DNA of 64,000 nucleotides from Pinibacter sp031553495 (GCA_031553495.1 JAVBLN010000023.1:18924-82923); one strand, 5' to 3'; numbered from the stretch's first letter, positions 26,159 to 35,787 are shown. Notes: generated from the sequence alone by a model not told the origin. Made by a program: numbers and translations.

Positions 26159-28810
26159 TTATTGTTTTACAAAACGTGTAACACCTTTAATAATACCGTT
26201 TTCCACAACCTGCAATATATAAGTGCCGGCTGAAATTTTTGATACATTCACAGGCACGGATTTATTAATGAATTTTTCTTCGCTTACAACGCGGCCTGTT
26301 ATATCCAATATTCGGATAACACTTCCTGCATTTGCACCAATCACATACATCTGATTTCTGACAGGATTAGGAACAACAGATATTACCGGCTGATCCGCGG
26401 TTTTATCAATTACGACTTCTTTAATATCACTGTACTTTTGTTGTCCGTCAATATCAATCATATTCAGGCGATATTGATACACTCCTTTCAAAAGCTGATT
26501 ATCTATATAACTATAAGTAGATTTTGAAACATCAAAACCTATACTTGTAATCTTTTCAAAATCCTTGCCATTTGTGGCTTTTTCCACTTCAAAACGACTG
26601 AAATTTTTAGCATCTGAAACATGCCATTTTAGTATAACATTATTTCCATTATTCTGTGCAGTAAACGACTCTAATGTTATAGGCAATGGCGTGCAGGTAG
26701 ACAACAGAGTAACCTCAATGATAGAATCTGCCTTGCAACCTGTATTAGGATCGGTATACTCATATTTTATATTTGCCTCTCCACCTGCATTTGCAACAGG
26801 AGTGGCAACACCGTTTGCAGGGTTAATTGTTATCAGGTTGGTATTAAGAGAAGTCCAAACACCACCTGCAGGATTAGCATTAAACTGATAAGTTGTTCCG
26901 GGTGTTGCATTTTGTGTACACACTACTTCGGGACCTGAAATATTACTTACAGGTCTTCCAAAAAGCCTGAATGAAATATCATCAATTGCTATATCGTTTC
27001 CATCGCCACCTGGTGCCATATTTTTTAAATACAACTGCAATCTGTCTGTTGTAGCTGTGAACTTAAATGAATATTCTTTCCAGGTTGAGTCTGTTACCTC
27101 GCCAGTATTAATGGAAGCCTCTACATTTCCGGATTGTATATTTCTTACACCAAATTCAACTATAGAACGGCGTGGAGAACCCGACGACAGATCTGCTGCC
27201 CAAAAACTAAACTCATATGTTTCGCCTACTTTTAATCCTATCACTGTTTGATAAAAGAAATAATCCGGCATATACGACGCGTTAAAAATTGCAAAGTATC
27301 CATTGTTGAGCCCGGTATGATCTGTAAGATCTTTGTTCCACCAATTAGTTCCGGCAGTGGTTTTTATCCTGTTGTAATATCCGTCGGCACTAGCATATCT
27401 ACTGACACCATTGTAATGAAATGAAGTTTGCCTGGTCAATGCCGGGCCAATCTCTGCCGTACCTGAGCCAAAATCTTCCAAAATCATGGATGCGCAATCG
27501 GTATTGTCTGCTATATCATAATTATTATTTCTTGCATTGGTAAAAATCACATGCACCACTTCCCCGTCGGCTACATTTAATCGAGCTGTTCTATTAACCC
27601 TGCTCGAATTTCCTGAAGGGTCGTAAATGTCAATATCGGTAATCCGCCAGCCTGTAGGAACTGTTTCAGTTAAAGTATAACTGCCGGCATTCACCGGTAT
27701 CATCATTGCATTATCCAAAGTGGCGTTCTTAATTCTTTCATCATCTATCCAAACACCCGGGAAGTCTGCTGTTTTTGAATATATCTTTTTTATTCCGGGA
27801 ACAAACTCCGGTATGTTAGCACCCCAAACCTGGCCACCGGGGCCACCGGTGTATGTTTGTATGCCATACCAGTTAAGTGAATTATGCCATCCTCCCCTGC
27901 TGTATTCAACAGTGTACACTCCATTATAGTTAGCGCCTGTATATGAGCCAGCAAGATTAGCAGTTGCATAAAGCCTGCCATCATCAGCCCAGGCCACATC
28001 ATAAAATTTAATAAAGTCGAGATTCTTAACTAACGGGTAACTCATTACCAGCTCAGTGGGCACCACGTTGGTGGCAGCCGTTTTGAAAGAGTACACCGAT
28101 CCATTTGTTTTTTGTATAGCTCCATATGGATCAGTTGCTGCGTTGCCTGGAAATATGTCAACTCTTAAAACGCCACTATTAAAAACCGTATTTCTGTATA
28201 TCCCCCAGGCATCTGTTGCACTAGATCCCGGATTAAATGAACCGGTATATTTATAAAGCTTACCACTGGCAGTTACAGCTATAATATCACCACCTGAGGT
28301 GCCGGACCGGGGCCCGCCGGATGCGATGTCTATAAGTTTTTCTTCGTGATTAGCGTTAGCAGGGTCCCATATGCGGCGGTGTACGCCATTATCATATATA
28401 TAACCGGAACCATCAACACTAACATACACAGCGGTTTTATCGCCCATACCATCAATTGAAAGCGCTATAAGTGGCGAAGTTAAACGAATCCAACGGCTAC
28501 TAGCCGCATCTCTCCATAAAATGTACCCAGGGGTAGTATGCGAAGCATTATATGTGTAAGTAGGAGCCGCTACCGCCCAAAGCTGCCCCCCACCCGGATT
28601 GCCATGGCTGGCACCCATGTCATAAATATTAAAAAGATTGGAACCATCATCATTTAACGCGAAATCATAATTCGTTCCACCGGATAATGTAAAAGGCACA
28701 TCACCAGCAATGTCTTCGCTCACTGCACGCTTATGCACATAAATATAACCTTGTGCATGTAACAGATCTAAGTTTACAATAAGTAAGGATAAAAGTAGCA
28801 AACGCTTCAT
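26159..28810 (-). CDS. Large secreted protein with T9SS sorting domain, paralogue 2
   Basis: 883 residues from the ATG at 28810, which begins the signal peptide MKRLLLLSLLIVNLDLLHAQ; an in-frame ATG at 28897 would add a non-signal N-terminus. It has the same architecture as paralogue 1: N-terminal YIYVHKRAVSE / IYDMGASHG / SIDGMGD repeats, the VWIDDERIKN segment, the jelly-roll-like region (NGYFAIFNASYMPDYFFYQT, ELSFWAADL-like FSFWAADLSSGSPRR, NDIAIDDISF), an Ig-like GVWTSLNTNLITINP segment, LPITLESFTAQNNGNN, and the C-terminal T9SS sorting domain (VVPNPVRNQMYV, GTYILQV, KGVTRFVKQ). Surface or secreted; function unknown. Confidence 0.88.
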   Translation of the reverse strand: MKRLLLLSLLIVNLDLLHAQGYIYVHKRAVSEDIAGDVPFTLSGGTNYDFALNDDGSNLFNIYDMGASHGNPGGGQLWAVAAPTYTYNASHTTPGYILWRDAASSRWIRLTSPLIALSIDGMGDKTAVYVSVDGSGYIYDNGVHRRIWDPANANHEEKLIDIASGGPRSGTSGGDIIAVTASGKLYKYTGSFNPGSSATDAWGIYRNTVFNSGVLRVDIFPGNAATDPYGAIQKTNGSVYSFKTAATNVVPTELVMSYPLVKNLDFIKFYDVAWADDGRLYATANLAGSYTGANYNGVYTVEYSRGGWHNSLNWYGIQTYTGGPGGQVWGANIPEFVPGIKKIYSKTADFPGVWIDDERIKNATLDNAMMIPVNAGSYTLTETVPTGWRITDIDIYDPSGNSSRVNRTARLNVADGEVVHVIFTNARNNNYDIADNTDCASMILEDFGSGTAEIGPALTRQTSFHYNGVSRYASADGYYNRIKTTAGTNWWNKDLTDHTGLNNGYFAIFNASYMPDYFFYQTVIGLKVGETYEFSFWAADLSSGSPRRSIVEFGVRNIQSGNVEASINTGEVTDSTWKEYSFKFTATTDRLQLYLKNMAPGGDGNDIAIDDISFRLFGRPVSNISGPEVVCTQNATPGTTYQFNANPAGGVWTSLNTNLITINPANGVATPVANAGGEANIKYEYTDPNTGCKADSIIEVTLLSTCTPLPITLESFTAQNNGNNVILKWHVSDAKNFSRFEVEKATNGKDFEKITSIGFDVSKSTYSYIDNQLLKGVYQYRLNMIDIDGQQKYSDIKEVVIDKTADQPVISVVPNPVRNQMYVIGANAGSVIRILDITGRVVSEEKFINKSVPVNVSKISAGTYILQVVENGIIKGVTRFVKQ

Positions 28811-29380
28811 CTCTTTAGTTTTTAAGATTACAAAAAACAAATTCACTTTAATCAAATGATTAACCTTTTGAACTTTCACATAAGGAAGTGGCAACATTTC
28901 AAGGTGTATGGTTTTTTACTATACCATCAACAAAAGCTTACCGGTTGAAGGTGATTGCAACATTGTCCGTTGTAATCAGCCATCAAATAGCCGAGCCTGA
29001 AGCAATAAGGTTTCACTCCCAATTTTATACAGTAACAAGACAGTATAAAATTGAGCAACACACTTTGAGCTAAAGCATCAGTTTCGTTGAAAACAAATTT
29101 TTCTTACATAGACTTTACCATGCTTTTTAGTTTTCATAAGTTCTCGTCTGCAGATAACCACAAATGCAGGAAGTATTTATTACTACCGTTGCAACTAAAA
29201 AAATGTGACAATAAACAATAGTCTTGCTACATTATCATGATGGTGCCTGCAACAAAAATGACGGAGTAAGAAAAGGGGGGTGGGCTATAATTTGTGCTTA
29301 AAAGATAATGTAAAGCCCTAAAGCTTATAAGGTATTGTAATAATTGGTGTTTGTGTTAGATTTATACGTATACAATCTTA
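28811..29380 (-). other. Long untranslated leader of T9SS gene 2
   Basis: About 570 bases between the predicted start of transcription and the ATG at 28810, without a credible gene. A GGGCTTTA motif near the promoter (about 29310) recurs in unit 3 (about 31698). Confidence 0.5.
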
Positions 29381-29382
29381 CA

Positions 29383-29457
29383 AATGCAAAACTATTTACA
29401 ATTTGCGTAAGTAATTGCCAATTAAGACTATTCAAATTGTCTATTGGGACTTTTTAA
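29383..29457 (-). promoter_or_regulatory. Direct-repeat promoter block, unit 2
   Basis: Minus strand: GTCCCAATAGACAA (29450-29437), 8 bases, GTCTTAATTGGCAA (29428-29415), 20 bases, -7 box TAGTTTTG (29394-29387). Period of the repeats is again 22 bp. Confidence 0.75.
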
Positions 29458-29637
29458 AATTTACTTTACTATTTTTTCAATTAATAGAAAATTCAACACA
29501 ATAAAACTAATTATTTGACTCATATAATCCACATTATCATAAAAATTGGCATATTCACAATTTAACAATATCCAATTTCATTTTATTATTCTAAAAAACT
29601 ATGGCAGATATGCAATTTAATAGCGATGAGCTTGAAA

Positions 29638-29699
29638 CCGGCGGTAGTGCTACTATTAAGCATCGTTGTGTCACTCACTTGTGTGGCAGCAATGCTATT
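29638..29699 (-). repeat. 62-bp interspersed repeat (family A), copy 8
   Basis: Minus-strand copy (GCGGTAGTGCTACTATTAAG, CATCGTTGTGTCACTCACTT). The long-form modules follow on the right in reversed order: AGTTTTGAGCAATGAGTTTT, CTTTTGTTTTGGCTTGCAAT, then ACTCTCAACTCTCCACTCTC to 29815. Confidence 0.95.
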
Positions 29700-29880
29700 G
29701 AGCAAGTTTTGAGCAATGAGTTTTGAGTAACGAGTGCTTTTGTTTTGGCTTGCAATCAGTGTATAAAGCATTCTCAACTCTCAACTCTCCACTCTCAACT
29801 CTCCATTCATCTAGCCGGTGCTCAAAATGACGGATGAAATTGTTTATTAAACAATTGCTTTCTTTATCTATAAAAGTTTT

Positions 29881-29991
29881 GCCGTTGTTGCGTGTGCCGG
29901 GCTGCTTTGTGCGCAAGCGCATCAACAACACATTGAGCTGTTGGTGAAGCTAACGCACAAGCCAATGCGCAACACCAACAGCGGCACAAAA
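29881..29991. repeat. Palindromic module with GTTGTTGCGTG / CGCAACACCAACAG arms, second member
   Basis: Same sequence type as 18573-18686, including ACACATTGAGCTGTTGGTGA and AAGCTAACGCACAAGCC. Confidence 0.75.
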
Positions 29992-30047
29992 AGTATCGTA
30001 ACCTGTAGTAAACCAAACCGTGCGAGAAATCTCAATAGTAACTGAAT

Positions 30048-30265
30048 CACTGGGGTGTTGCTAAAAGCAACAGTATAGTACTGCAAGGCTACAAGCCTTA
30101 CAAAGCGTGAAAATTAGTTGAAAATTGAAAGTTGAAAGTGCTGTATGCTGAGTCACTCAAAACGATTGGAGATGAAAGTTGAAAAAAATTGTTGAGACTA
30201 CGAATATTCGGTTTGTGCGCAAGGCTCCCTTCTCCTTGGGAGAAGGGCCGGGGATGAGGCAGCCC
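30048..30265 (+). repeat. Composite module with CTTCTCC/GGAGAAG hairpin joined to a 62-bp core
   Basis: In order: CACTGGGGTGTTGCTAAAAG, CAAGGCTACAAGCCTTACAA, TTGAAAATTGAAAGTTGAAA, ACGATTGGAGATGAAAGTTG, then CTCCCTTCTCC-TTGG-GAGAAGGG and GGGGATGAGGCAGC, leading directly into the core at 30266. The same order, reversed, is at 37459-37690, and a partial one at 50520-50660. Confidence 0.8.
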
Positions 30266-30328
30266 AATAGCATTACTGCAGCACAAGTGAGTGACACAAC
30301 AGAAGCTCAATAGTAGCAATACGGCTGG
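30266..30328 (+). repeat. 62-bp interspersed repeat (family A), copy 9
   Basis: Variant copy: core reads GAGTGACACAACAGAAGCTC and the end AGTAGCAATACGGCTGG. Confidence 0.85.
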
Positions 30329-30550
30329 TCCCCCAAAAAAAATCACCGCACAATTTTTCAAAGTGCGAAGTATAGTATACTAACAAATTAATTATGCAAT
30401 ACTTTATGTTAGTGGCAGGCAAATAAGTTATATTTCAATAGCATGAAGAAGAATCAGTATGTTGTATAATTAATTTGTCAGTACACCAGGGGTGTGAATC
30501 TTGTAATTTTTGAAACAATAGTAATATTATGTAATCAGTGCCTTAAACTT

Positions 30551-30970
30551 TTAATTTCCTTTATTATGAAAGTCATTACCTCGAAGAAATTCTATTTCCG
30601 CAGATTTTGAGGAAATGACCTGTTGCAGCGCTTGAATACTAATTTTCAAGCTATCTATAAGCTGATGAGCTAAATCGTTATTGGAGGGTAATACCGCCGG
30701 CGCTTCCGAATCGCTCTCTATTTCGATCTTTTTATCTTGGGCTATAATAGTATCTTGCGAAGAGGACATATCTTTTAATAATATTGTATTTACATCCACA
30801 TTGAAATAATTTGCAAGAGTTATCAGCTCTTCAATGTTGGGTTTACTTATATTTTTTTCCCAGTTGCCAATAGTGGTGTGCCTTTTGCTCATTACGGCGG
30901 CAAGGTTTTCCTGTGTCATACTGTTCATTTTACGCAAAAACCGTAGATTAACTGCAAAGTAATTTTTCAT
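30551..30970 (-). CDS. XRE-family regulator, paralogue 3
   Basis: 139 residues; Cro/C1-type helix-turn-helix (LRFLRKMNSMTQENLAAVMSKRHTTIGNWEKN), ISKPNIEELITLANYFNVDVNTILLKDM, an acidic linker and the tail AHQLIDSLKISIQALQQVISSKSAEIEFLR. Closest to paralogue 2. Its expected upstream neighbour, a third T9SS gene, survives only as a remnant at 31340-31560, so this regulator has outlived its partner. Confidence 0.9.
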   Translation of the reverse strand: MKNYFAVNLRFLRKMNSMTQENLAAVMSKRHTTIGNWEKNISKPNIEELITLANYFNVDVNTILLKDMSSSQDTIIAQDKKIEIESDSEAPAVLPSNNDLAHQLIDSLKISIQALQQVISSKSAEIEFLRGNDFHNKGN

Positions 30971-31107
30971 TTTCTAATGAAATTTTATAGAGTTAGAAAC
31001 AATCCTTCCTTTTATAATTTTTTTATGTTTTCAGATCTGTTACCTATTAATAAGCACCCTATTTAAGACCTGCTTTTTATTATGAGCCCAACATTTGAAT
31101 TACTATG

Positions 31108-31150
31108 GAACGGCCGTTGCGTCGCACTCTTGTGCTGTAGTAATTTTATT
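31108..31150 (-). repeat. Degenerate interspersed repeat, family C/A intermediate
   Basis: Minus strand: AATAAAATTACTACAGCAC, AAGAGTGCGACGCAACGGCC. Shares the GTGCGACGCAAC core with family C and the left end with family A. Confidence 0.55.
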
Positions 31151-31229
31151 CGGCAATAATTAGCAGGGCCCTAAATGATGTTCTTATTAGTAATTCACAT
31201 TTAATAAACTCAGAATTCACCACATGCCC

Positions 31230-31291
31230 AATAGCATTACTACCGCACAAGTGAGTGACACAACGATGCTTAATAGTAGCAATACGGTTGG
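31230..31291 (+). repeat. 62-bp interspersed repeat (family A), copy 10
   Basis: Good copy ending AGTAGCAATACGGTTGG, a variant end also seen in copy 9. Confidence 0.9.
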
Positions 31292-31339
31292 TTCCCCAAA
31301 AAAAATCTTTGCCCAGTCTCATGCTGTGTAAAGTATAAA

Positions 31340-31560
31340 TGCTGACTTCTATAGCGACGGGTAATGGCAGCTTCTTTTTGAAAAAACTCACTGGTTTTTA
31401 AGACCGGGATGGTAACACTTTTTCATCTTTATCAATTATTTCTGCCGAATATCACTATCTTTTGTTGTTCATCAGTATCAATCCTATTCAGGCGATTGAT
31501 GCATACATTTCAAAAACAATTCCTATTTAACTGCTGGTGGATTTCGAATCATCATACAAT
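31340..31560 (-). pseudogene. Remnant of a third T9SS-sorted protein gene
   Basis: 31340-31425 resembles the 3' flank of T9SS gene 2 (TATAGCGACGGGTAATGG here, TATAGTGACAGTTAATGG there). 31428-31555 resembles the coding stretch for RLNMIDIDGQQKYSDIKEV: the minus strand reads RLNRIDTDEQQK, then a one-base frameshift before the SDI codons. The sorting domain between these parts and nearly the whole N-terminal part are missing. It stands in the same place, between an XRE gene and a direct-repeat promoter, as the intact genes of units 1 and 2. Confidence 0.75.
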
Positions 31561-31763
31561 AAGAAATGGTTAACAATAAATGATCATTTTAGTACTAAAA
31601 TTGACTGTCCACAATAAAATATTTAATTAGAAATGGGCAGACCTTATGATTATTTGTTTAACAAAATGGCATTATGCTTCTATTATTAAACAAATAAAGC
31701 CCAAAAATGAGTAAGTTATAACAAGTCGGTGTTTTTGCTTAATTCAAATGTATTTATACTCAG

Positions 31764-31840
31764 AAATACAAACATAATTTACAATTCTATCATAGCATTG
31801 CCTATTAAGACTATTTGAATTGCCTTAAAAGACTTTTTTT
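31764..31840 (-). promoter_or_regulatory. Direct-repeat promoter block, unit 3 (orphaned)
   Basis: Minus strand: GTCTTTTAAGGCAA (31833-31820), 8 bases, GTCTTAATAGGCAA (31811-31798), 21 bases, -7 box TATGTTTG (31776-31769). It points at the decayed third T9SS gene. Sequence between remnant and promoter (31561-31763) still shows GGGCTTTA and GGTGTTTTTGC-like similarity to the unit 2 leader. Confidence 0.7.
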
Positions 31841-32315
31841 AAAAATTATCTTTAGTTTTCAAAGAATTAATAACAATTTGATTAAAGAAGAAATCATATT
31901 TTGCGTTTTAGATTTCTTTTTTTTATAAAAATTTACATATCACAAATATACTGGCCAATTAATTGCCAATACTCCAATTTTATGTAACAATACGTAAAAC
32001 CCGTAAAACTGTCTACAGATTTTTCAATAGTAGTATTTATTGGTTCGCATTTCAAACCCGGCATTATAACACTAATCGTGATTACATTTTAAAAAGTGTA
32101 TATAATGCTTGTGATTGCCTTAAAAATTTGCTTTCTCTTATCCGGAAATAGTGGATACTTACATTAACTCACATCTTGAGAGTGGTAGAATATTATAGTA
32201 GTCATTCTGCTACATTTCTTTTTTTAAAAAAAGATGGGGTAAAAAAATGATCTTGCGGCACTATACATGTAAAGGGAAATTTTTTAAAATATTACCTAAC
32301 AAAAAACTTGCTTAT
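31841..32315. other. Upstream region of the SusC gene
   Basis: AT-rich, with no repeat copy and no further operator. The SusC promoter should be here. A 62-codon plus-strand frame at 31963 has no support. Confidence 0.4.
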
Positions 32316-35300
32316 ATGACATTTCGACAACTTAAATGGTTGCTTGTATTATTATTGCTTGCCGGCAACCAGGCTTATGCACAGAAAACAACTACAGTAA
32401 ATGATGCATTAAAAAAGATAACAAAGGAGTTTAAAACAGACTTTGTTTACGATCCCCAGGTAACAAAAAACAAAACCACCACTTACAATCTAAGTAATCT
32501 TTCCGGCAAATCGCTTGAAGATGTATTGAAAGAAGTATTATATCCAAACGGGTTGGTATTCCTGTATGTGAAGCCTAATTATTATACAATTGTACACAAA
32601 GACAGAGTGGGTGAATACCAGGATGCCAAAAGCAAACCTGTTGAGAACATTGTTGAAAAAACTATTTTATCATCCTCTTCCTCCCCGTTAGCAGCCCAGG
32701 AAAAAATAAGGATCACCGGGGTAGTAACAGGCAGGGCTAATCAGGTTCTTCCTAATGTTACTGTTACAGAAAAAAGTACATCAACATCAACAATGACGGG
32801 AGAAGATGGCAGCTATACTATTAATGTTACCAATACACAATCGGTTCTTGTTTTTTCATCTGTTGGCTACAACGAACAGGAAGAACTGGTTGGCAATCGC
32901 ACAAAGATCAATGTGCAATTGCAAACAGAAACACAGCAATTAAGCGAAGTGGTGGTAACCGCTCTGGGTGTCAGGCGTGAAGAAAAAGCGCTGGGTTATG
33001 CAGTTCAATCTGTAACAGGCACTGCATTGCAAACAGTAAAGGGTGTGGATATGGCCACATCGCTAACAGGAAAAGTTTCAGGACTTGTTGTAAAAAACTC
33101 CACTGAGTTCAATGGAAAACCAACCATTGAAATGAGAGGTGAAAATCCGTTGTTGGTTATTGACGGCGTACCCTATGGAAACATGACGCTACGCGATATC
33201 CCCACCGATGATATACAAAGCATAGACATGTTGAAAGGCTCTACAGCCGCAGCTTTGTATGGCGCCCGGGGATCTGCCGGCGCTATCATGATCACTACAA
33301 AACGAGGTAAAGGAAGAGGACTATCTGTAGATGTAAACAGCAATACCATGCTTACGCTTGGATATGTTGCCATACCTAAAACACAAACTTCTTACGGGCA
33401 CGGTATCAATGGCCAGATTTCAGATGACTATGTGTGGGGGCCTAAACTTGATATTGGAACCGTTGCCAAACAATGGAATCCGCTTACGAAACAAATGGAA
33501 GATATGCCATTGGTTTCTTCAGGAAAAGATAATCTGAAAAACTTCATGAACAATGGTATTATTACCAACAACAGTATTGCCGTTACGCAAACTGGTGAAA
33601 ACGGATTTTTCAGAGCAAGTCTTAATCACATATATAATAAAGGACAATTTCCAAATCAAAACCTGAATATTTACAATTATACCATGACCGGCGAAATGAA
33701 AATCAACAACAAATTTTCATTGGAAAGCCACATGGGTTATACACGCACTACAGCTCCGCAAACATGGGGCGGCGGATATAACAACCAGGGATATATTTAT
33801 CAAATATTGATGTGGACCGGACCGGAATATGACATCAGGCAATACAAAGATTATTGGATCACTCCCAATGAAAAACAAAACTGGTTATACACAGCCTGGT
33901 ACGACAATCCTTATCTTATTGCATATGAAAAGCTGGTTGGCCTTGAAGAAAACAAACTTAATGCAAGCCTTACCGCCAATTACAGTTTTACAAAAGATCT
34001 GAAACTGACATTCAGAAACGGCTATGACTATTACAAGGCTGAAGACCAGGTAAGAAACCCTGCGGGTATATATTCAACCAGGGGGCCAGTTGTAGCTACG
34101 CTTAATAACTCGGGATATGCTACATGGAACTTTAGCGGTAAAGGGATGTATGGTATGAACGAAAGATGGGGCAATAGTATAAATAGCGACCTGCTATTGA
34201 ACTATACTAAAAAGGTAAAACAATTTAACATAGATGTTTTGGGAGGCGCAAGTATTTATTACTACCAAAACAGGGAATTGGGTGCTAAAACAGAAAACGG
34301 CCTGGCTGTTCCGGGATGGTATTCATTAGCAAACGCAGTTGCTTCAACAGCCGCAGGTATGGATGCCATTAAAAATAATTATGGTAAAGTAGCAAGACAG
34401 ATCAACAGCTTGTATGGTAAAGCATCCGTATCATGGAGGAACGCTGTGTTTGTAGATGTTACTGGCAGAAATGACTGGAGCTCTACACAGCCATCCAACG
34501 AAAGATCATATTTCTATCCTTCAGTAGCATCTAGTGTGGTACTGTCAGAGTTCTTCAACGCTCCATCGTGGCTAAGCCTTTGGAAAGTGAGAGGATCCTG
34601 GACAATCACCAAAACACCACTTGATGTTTTTGCCAGTAACACCACTTATTCAACTACCAATTCATGGGGCTATACAGATGCCAGCCTGCCGGATAACCTG
34701 ATGGGAAGCAATCTTTCCCCTTCTACCAATCGTACATGGGAAGTAGGTATGGCTGCTTATTTGTTTGGTAAAAGACTACATGTAGATGTTGCTTATTTCT
34801 CGAAGCTTTATTACAATCAACAAATAAAACAAACCATAGCGCCATCTTCCGGCTATGCCAGTACATTGATAAATACAGATGAAACATTTGCACGCAGAGG
34901 AGTGGAATTAACGTTGTCCGGCACTGTCATTCAAACCAAAAAATTTGAATGGAACTCAATGATCAACTATTCTTATCAACACAGATATTTTGTTGATATA
35001 GACCCGGTATATTCCAAAAACGATCCGTGGACAAAACCTGGAAAACGTGTTGACTATTATGCACAAACAGAAAAAATACTGAGAGATCCTCAGGGCAATT
35101 GGATTCATCAGTCGGATGGACGTGTTGCATTGAGCAACTACCAATCATTATATGGTTATAGAGACCCGGATTTCAGTTTCGGTTTTATCAACAACTTTAA
35201 TTATAATAACTGGATGCTGACTTTGAGCATTGATGGACGCATTGGCGGATTGTTTGATAACTACATTTTTGGTAAAATGTTTGACACCGGATCTGCTCCT

Positions 35301-35729
35301 GAAACTGATACTGAAGACCGCTACAATGAAGTGGTAAATAAGGGAAAATATATTGGCAAGGGTGTAAAGGTAGAAAGTGGATCTGTAAAATATGACGCAT
35401 ATGGAAACATCCTGGAAGATACTCGTAAATATGCAGTAAATGATATTCCTGTAAGTTATCAAAGCTACATGAGATTATTCGGCAACTCATGGGAAAACCG
35501 TATCATGAACAAGAGTTTTATTAAACTAAGAGAAATCTCTATAGGATATAGAATTCCTGATACATGGCTGGGTAAATCAGGCCTTAAAAACGCTTCCGTT
35601 TCCCTTACAGGACAAAATTTGTTAATGTGGACTAAGGCTGTTAAATACACAGACCCGGATGTAGATAAAGAAGATATGAACTCGCCATCTCAAAGAATGG
35701 TGGGACTGAATATTAAATTCGGTTTGTAA
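32316..35729 (+). CDS. SusC/RagA-family TonB-linked outer-membrane receptor with STN domain
   Basis: 1137 residues from the ATG at 32316, which starts the signal peptide MTFRQLKWLLVLLLLAGNQAYAQ; an upstream in-frame ATG at 32247 is less likely. Order: STN domain (about 25-95; TVNDALKKITKEFKTDFVYD, VLFLY-like GLVFLYVKPNYYTIV), a carboxypeptidase-regulatory-like domain (ITGVVTGRANQVLPNVTVTE, SVGYNEQEELVG), TonB-box region and plug (EVVVTALGVRREEKALGYAVQ, MRGENPLLVIDGVPYGN, LKGSTAAALYGARGSAGAIMITTKRG), then the 22-strand barrel. It imports a glycan or peptide with the SusD partner encoded 58 bases downstream. The STN domain is typical of receptors that signal to FecR/ECF sigma pairs. Confidence 0.95.
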   Translation: MTFRQLKWLLVLLLLAGNQAYAQKTTTVNDALKKITKEFKTDFVYDPQVTKNKTTTYNLSNLSGKSLEDVLKEVLYPNGLVFLYVKPNYYTIVHKDRVGEYQDAKSKPVENIVEKTILSSSSSPLAAQEKIRITGVVTGRANQVLPNVTVTEKSTSTSTMTGEDGSYTINVTNTQSVLVFSSVGYNEQEELVGNRTKINVQLQTETQQLSEVVVTALGVRREEKALGYAVQSVTGTALQTVKGVDMATSLTGKVSGLVVKNSTEFNGKPTIEMRGENPLLVIDGVPYGNMTLRDIPTDDIQSIDMLKGSTAAALYGARGSAGAIMITTKRGKGRGLSVDVNSNTMLTLGYVAIPKTQTSYGHGINGQISDDYVWGPKLDIGTVAKQWNPLTKQMEDMPLVSSGKDNLKNFMNNGIITNNSIAVTQTGENGFFRASLNHIYNKGQFPNQNLNIYNYTMTGEMKINNKFSLESHMGYTRTTAPQTWGGGYNNQGYIYQILMWTGPEYDIRQYKDYWITPNEKQNWLYTAWYDNPYLIAYEKLVGLEENKLNASLTANYSFTKDLKLTFRNGYDYYKAEDQVRNPAGIYSTRGPVVATLNNSGYATWNFSGKGMYGMNERWGNSINSDLLLNYTKKVKQFNIDVLGGASIYYYQNRELGAKTENGLAVPGWYSLANAVASTAAGMDAIKNNYGKVARQINSLYGKASVSWRNAVFVDVTGRNDWSSTQPSNERSYFYPSVASSVVLSEFFNAPSWLSLWKVRGSWTITKTPLDVFASNTTYSTTNSWGYTDASLPDNLMGSNLSPSTNRTWEVGMAAYLFGKRLHVDVAYFSKLYYNQQIKQTIAPSSGYASTLINTDETFARRGVELTLSGTVIQTKKFEWNSMINYSYQHRYFVDIDPVYSKNDPWTKPGKRVDYYAQTEKILRDPQGNWIHQSDGRVALSNYQSLYGYRDPDFSFGFINNFNYNNWMLTLSIDGRIGGLFDNYIFGKMFDTGSAPETDTEDRYNEVVNKGKYIGKGVKVESGSVKYDAYGNILEDTRKYAVNDIPVSYQSYMRLFGNSWENRIMNKSFIKLREISIGYRIPDTWLGKSGLKNASVSLTGQNLLMWTKAVKYTDPDVDKEDMNSPSQRMVGLNIKFGL

Positions 35730-35787
35730 TTATAACAGAAATTATCTACACGAAAACATTAACATCATCTACCTAAAAGTTAGAATT

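Noticed and set aside
31963..32151. 62-codon frame upstream of SusC
   Set aside because: No recognisable domain, composition like AT-rich non-coding DNA, no conserved context.
31798..32316. Direct-repeat block 3 as the promoter of the SusC gene
   Set aside because: The -7 box TATGTTTG lies on the minus strand and points left, as in units 1 and 2, towards the decayed T9SS gene.
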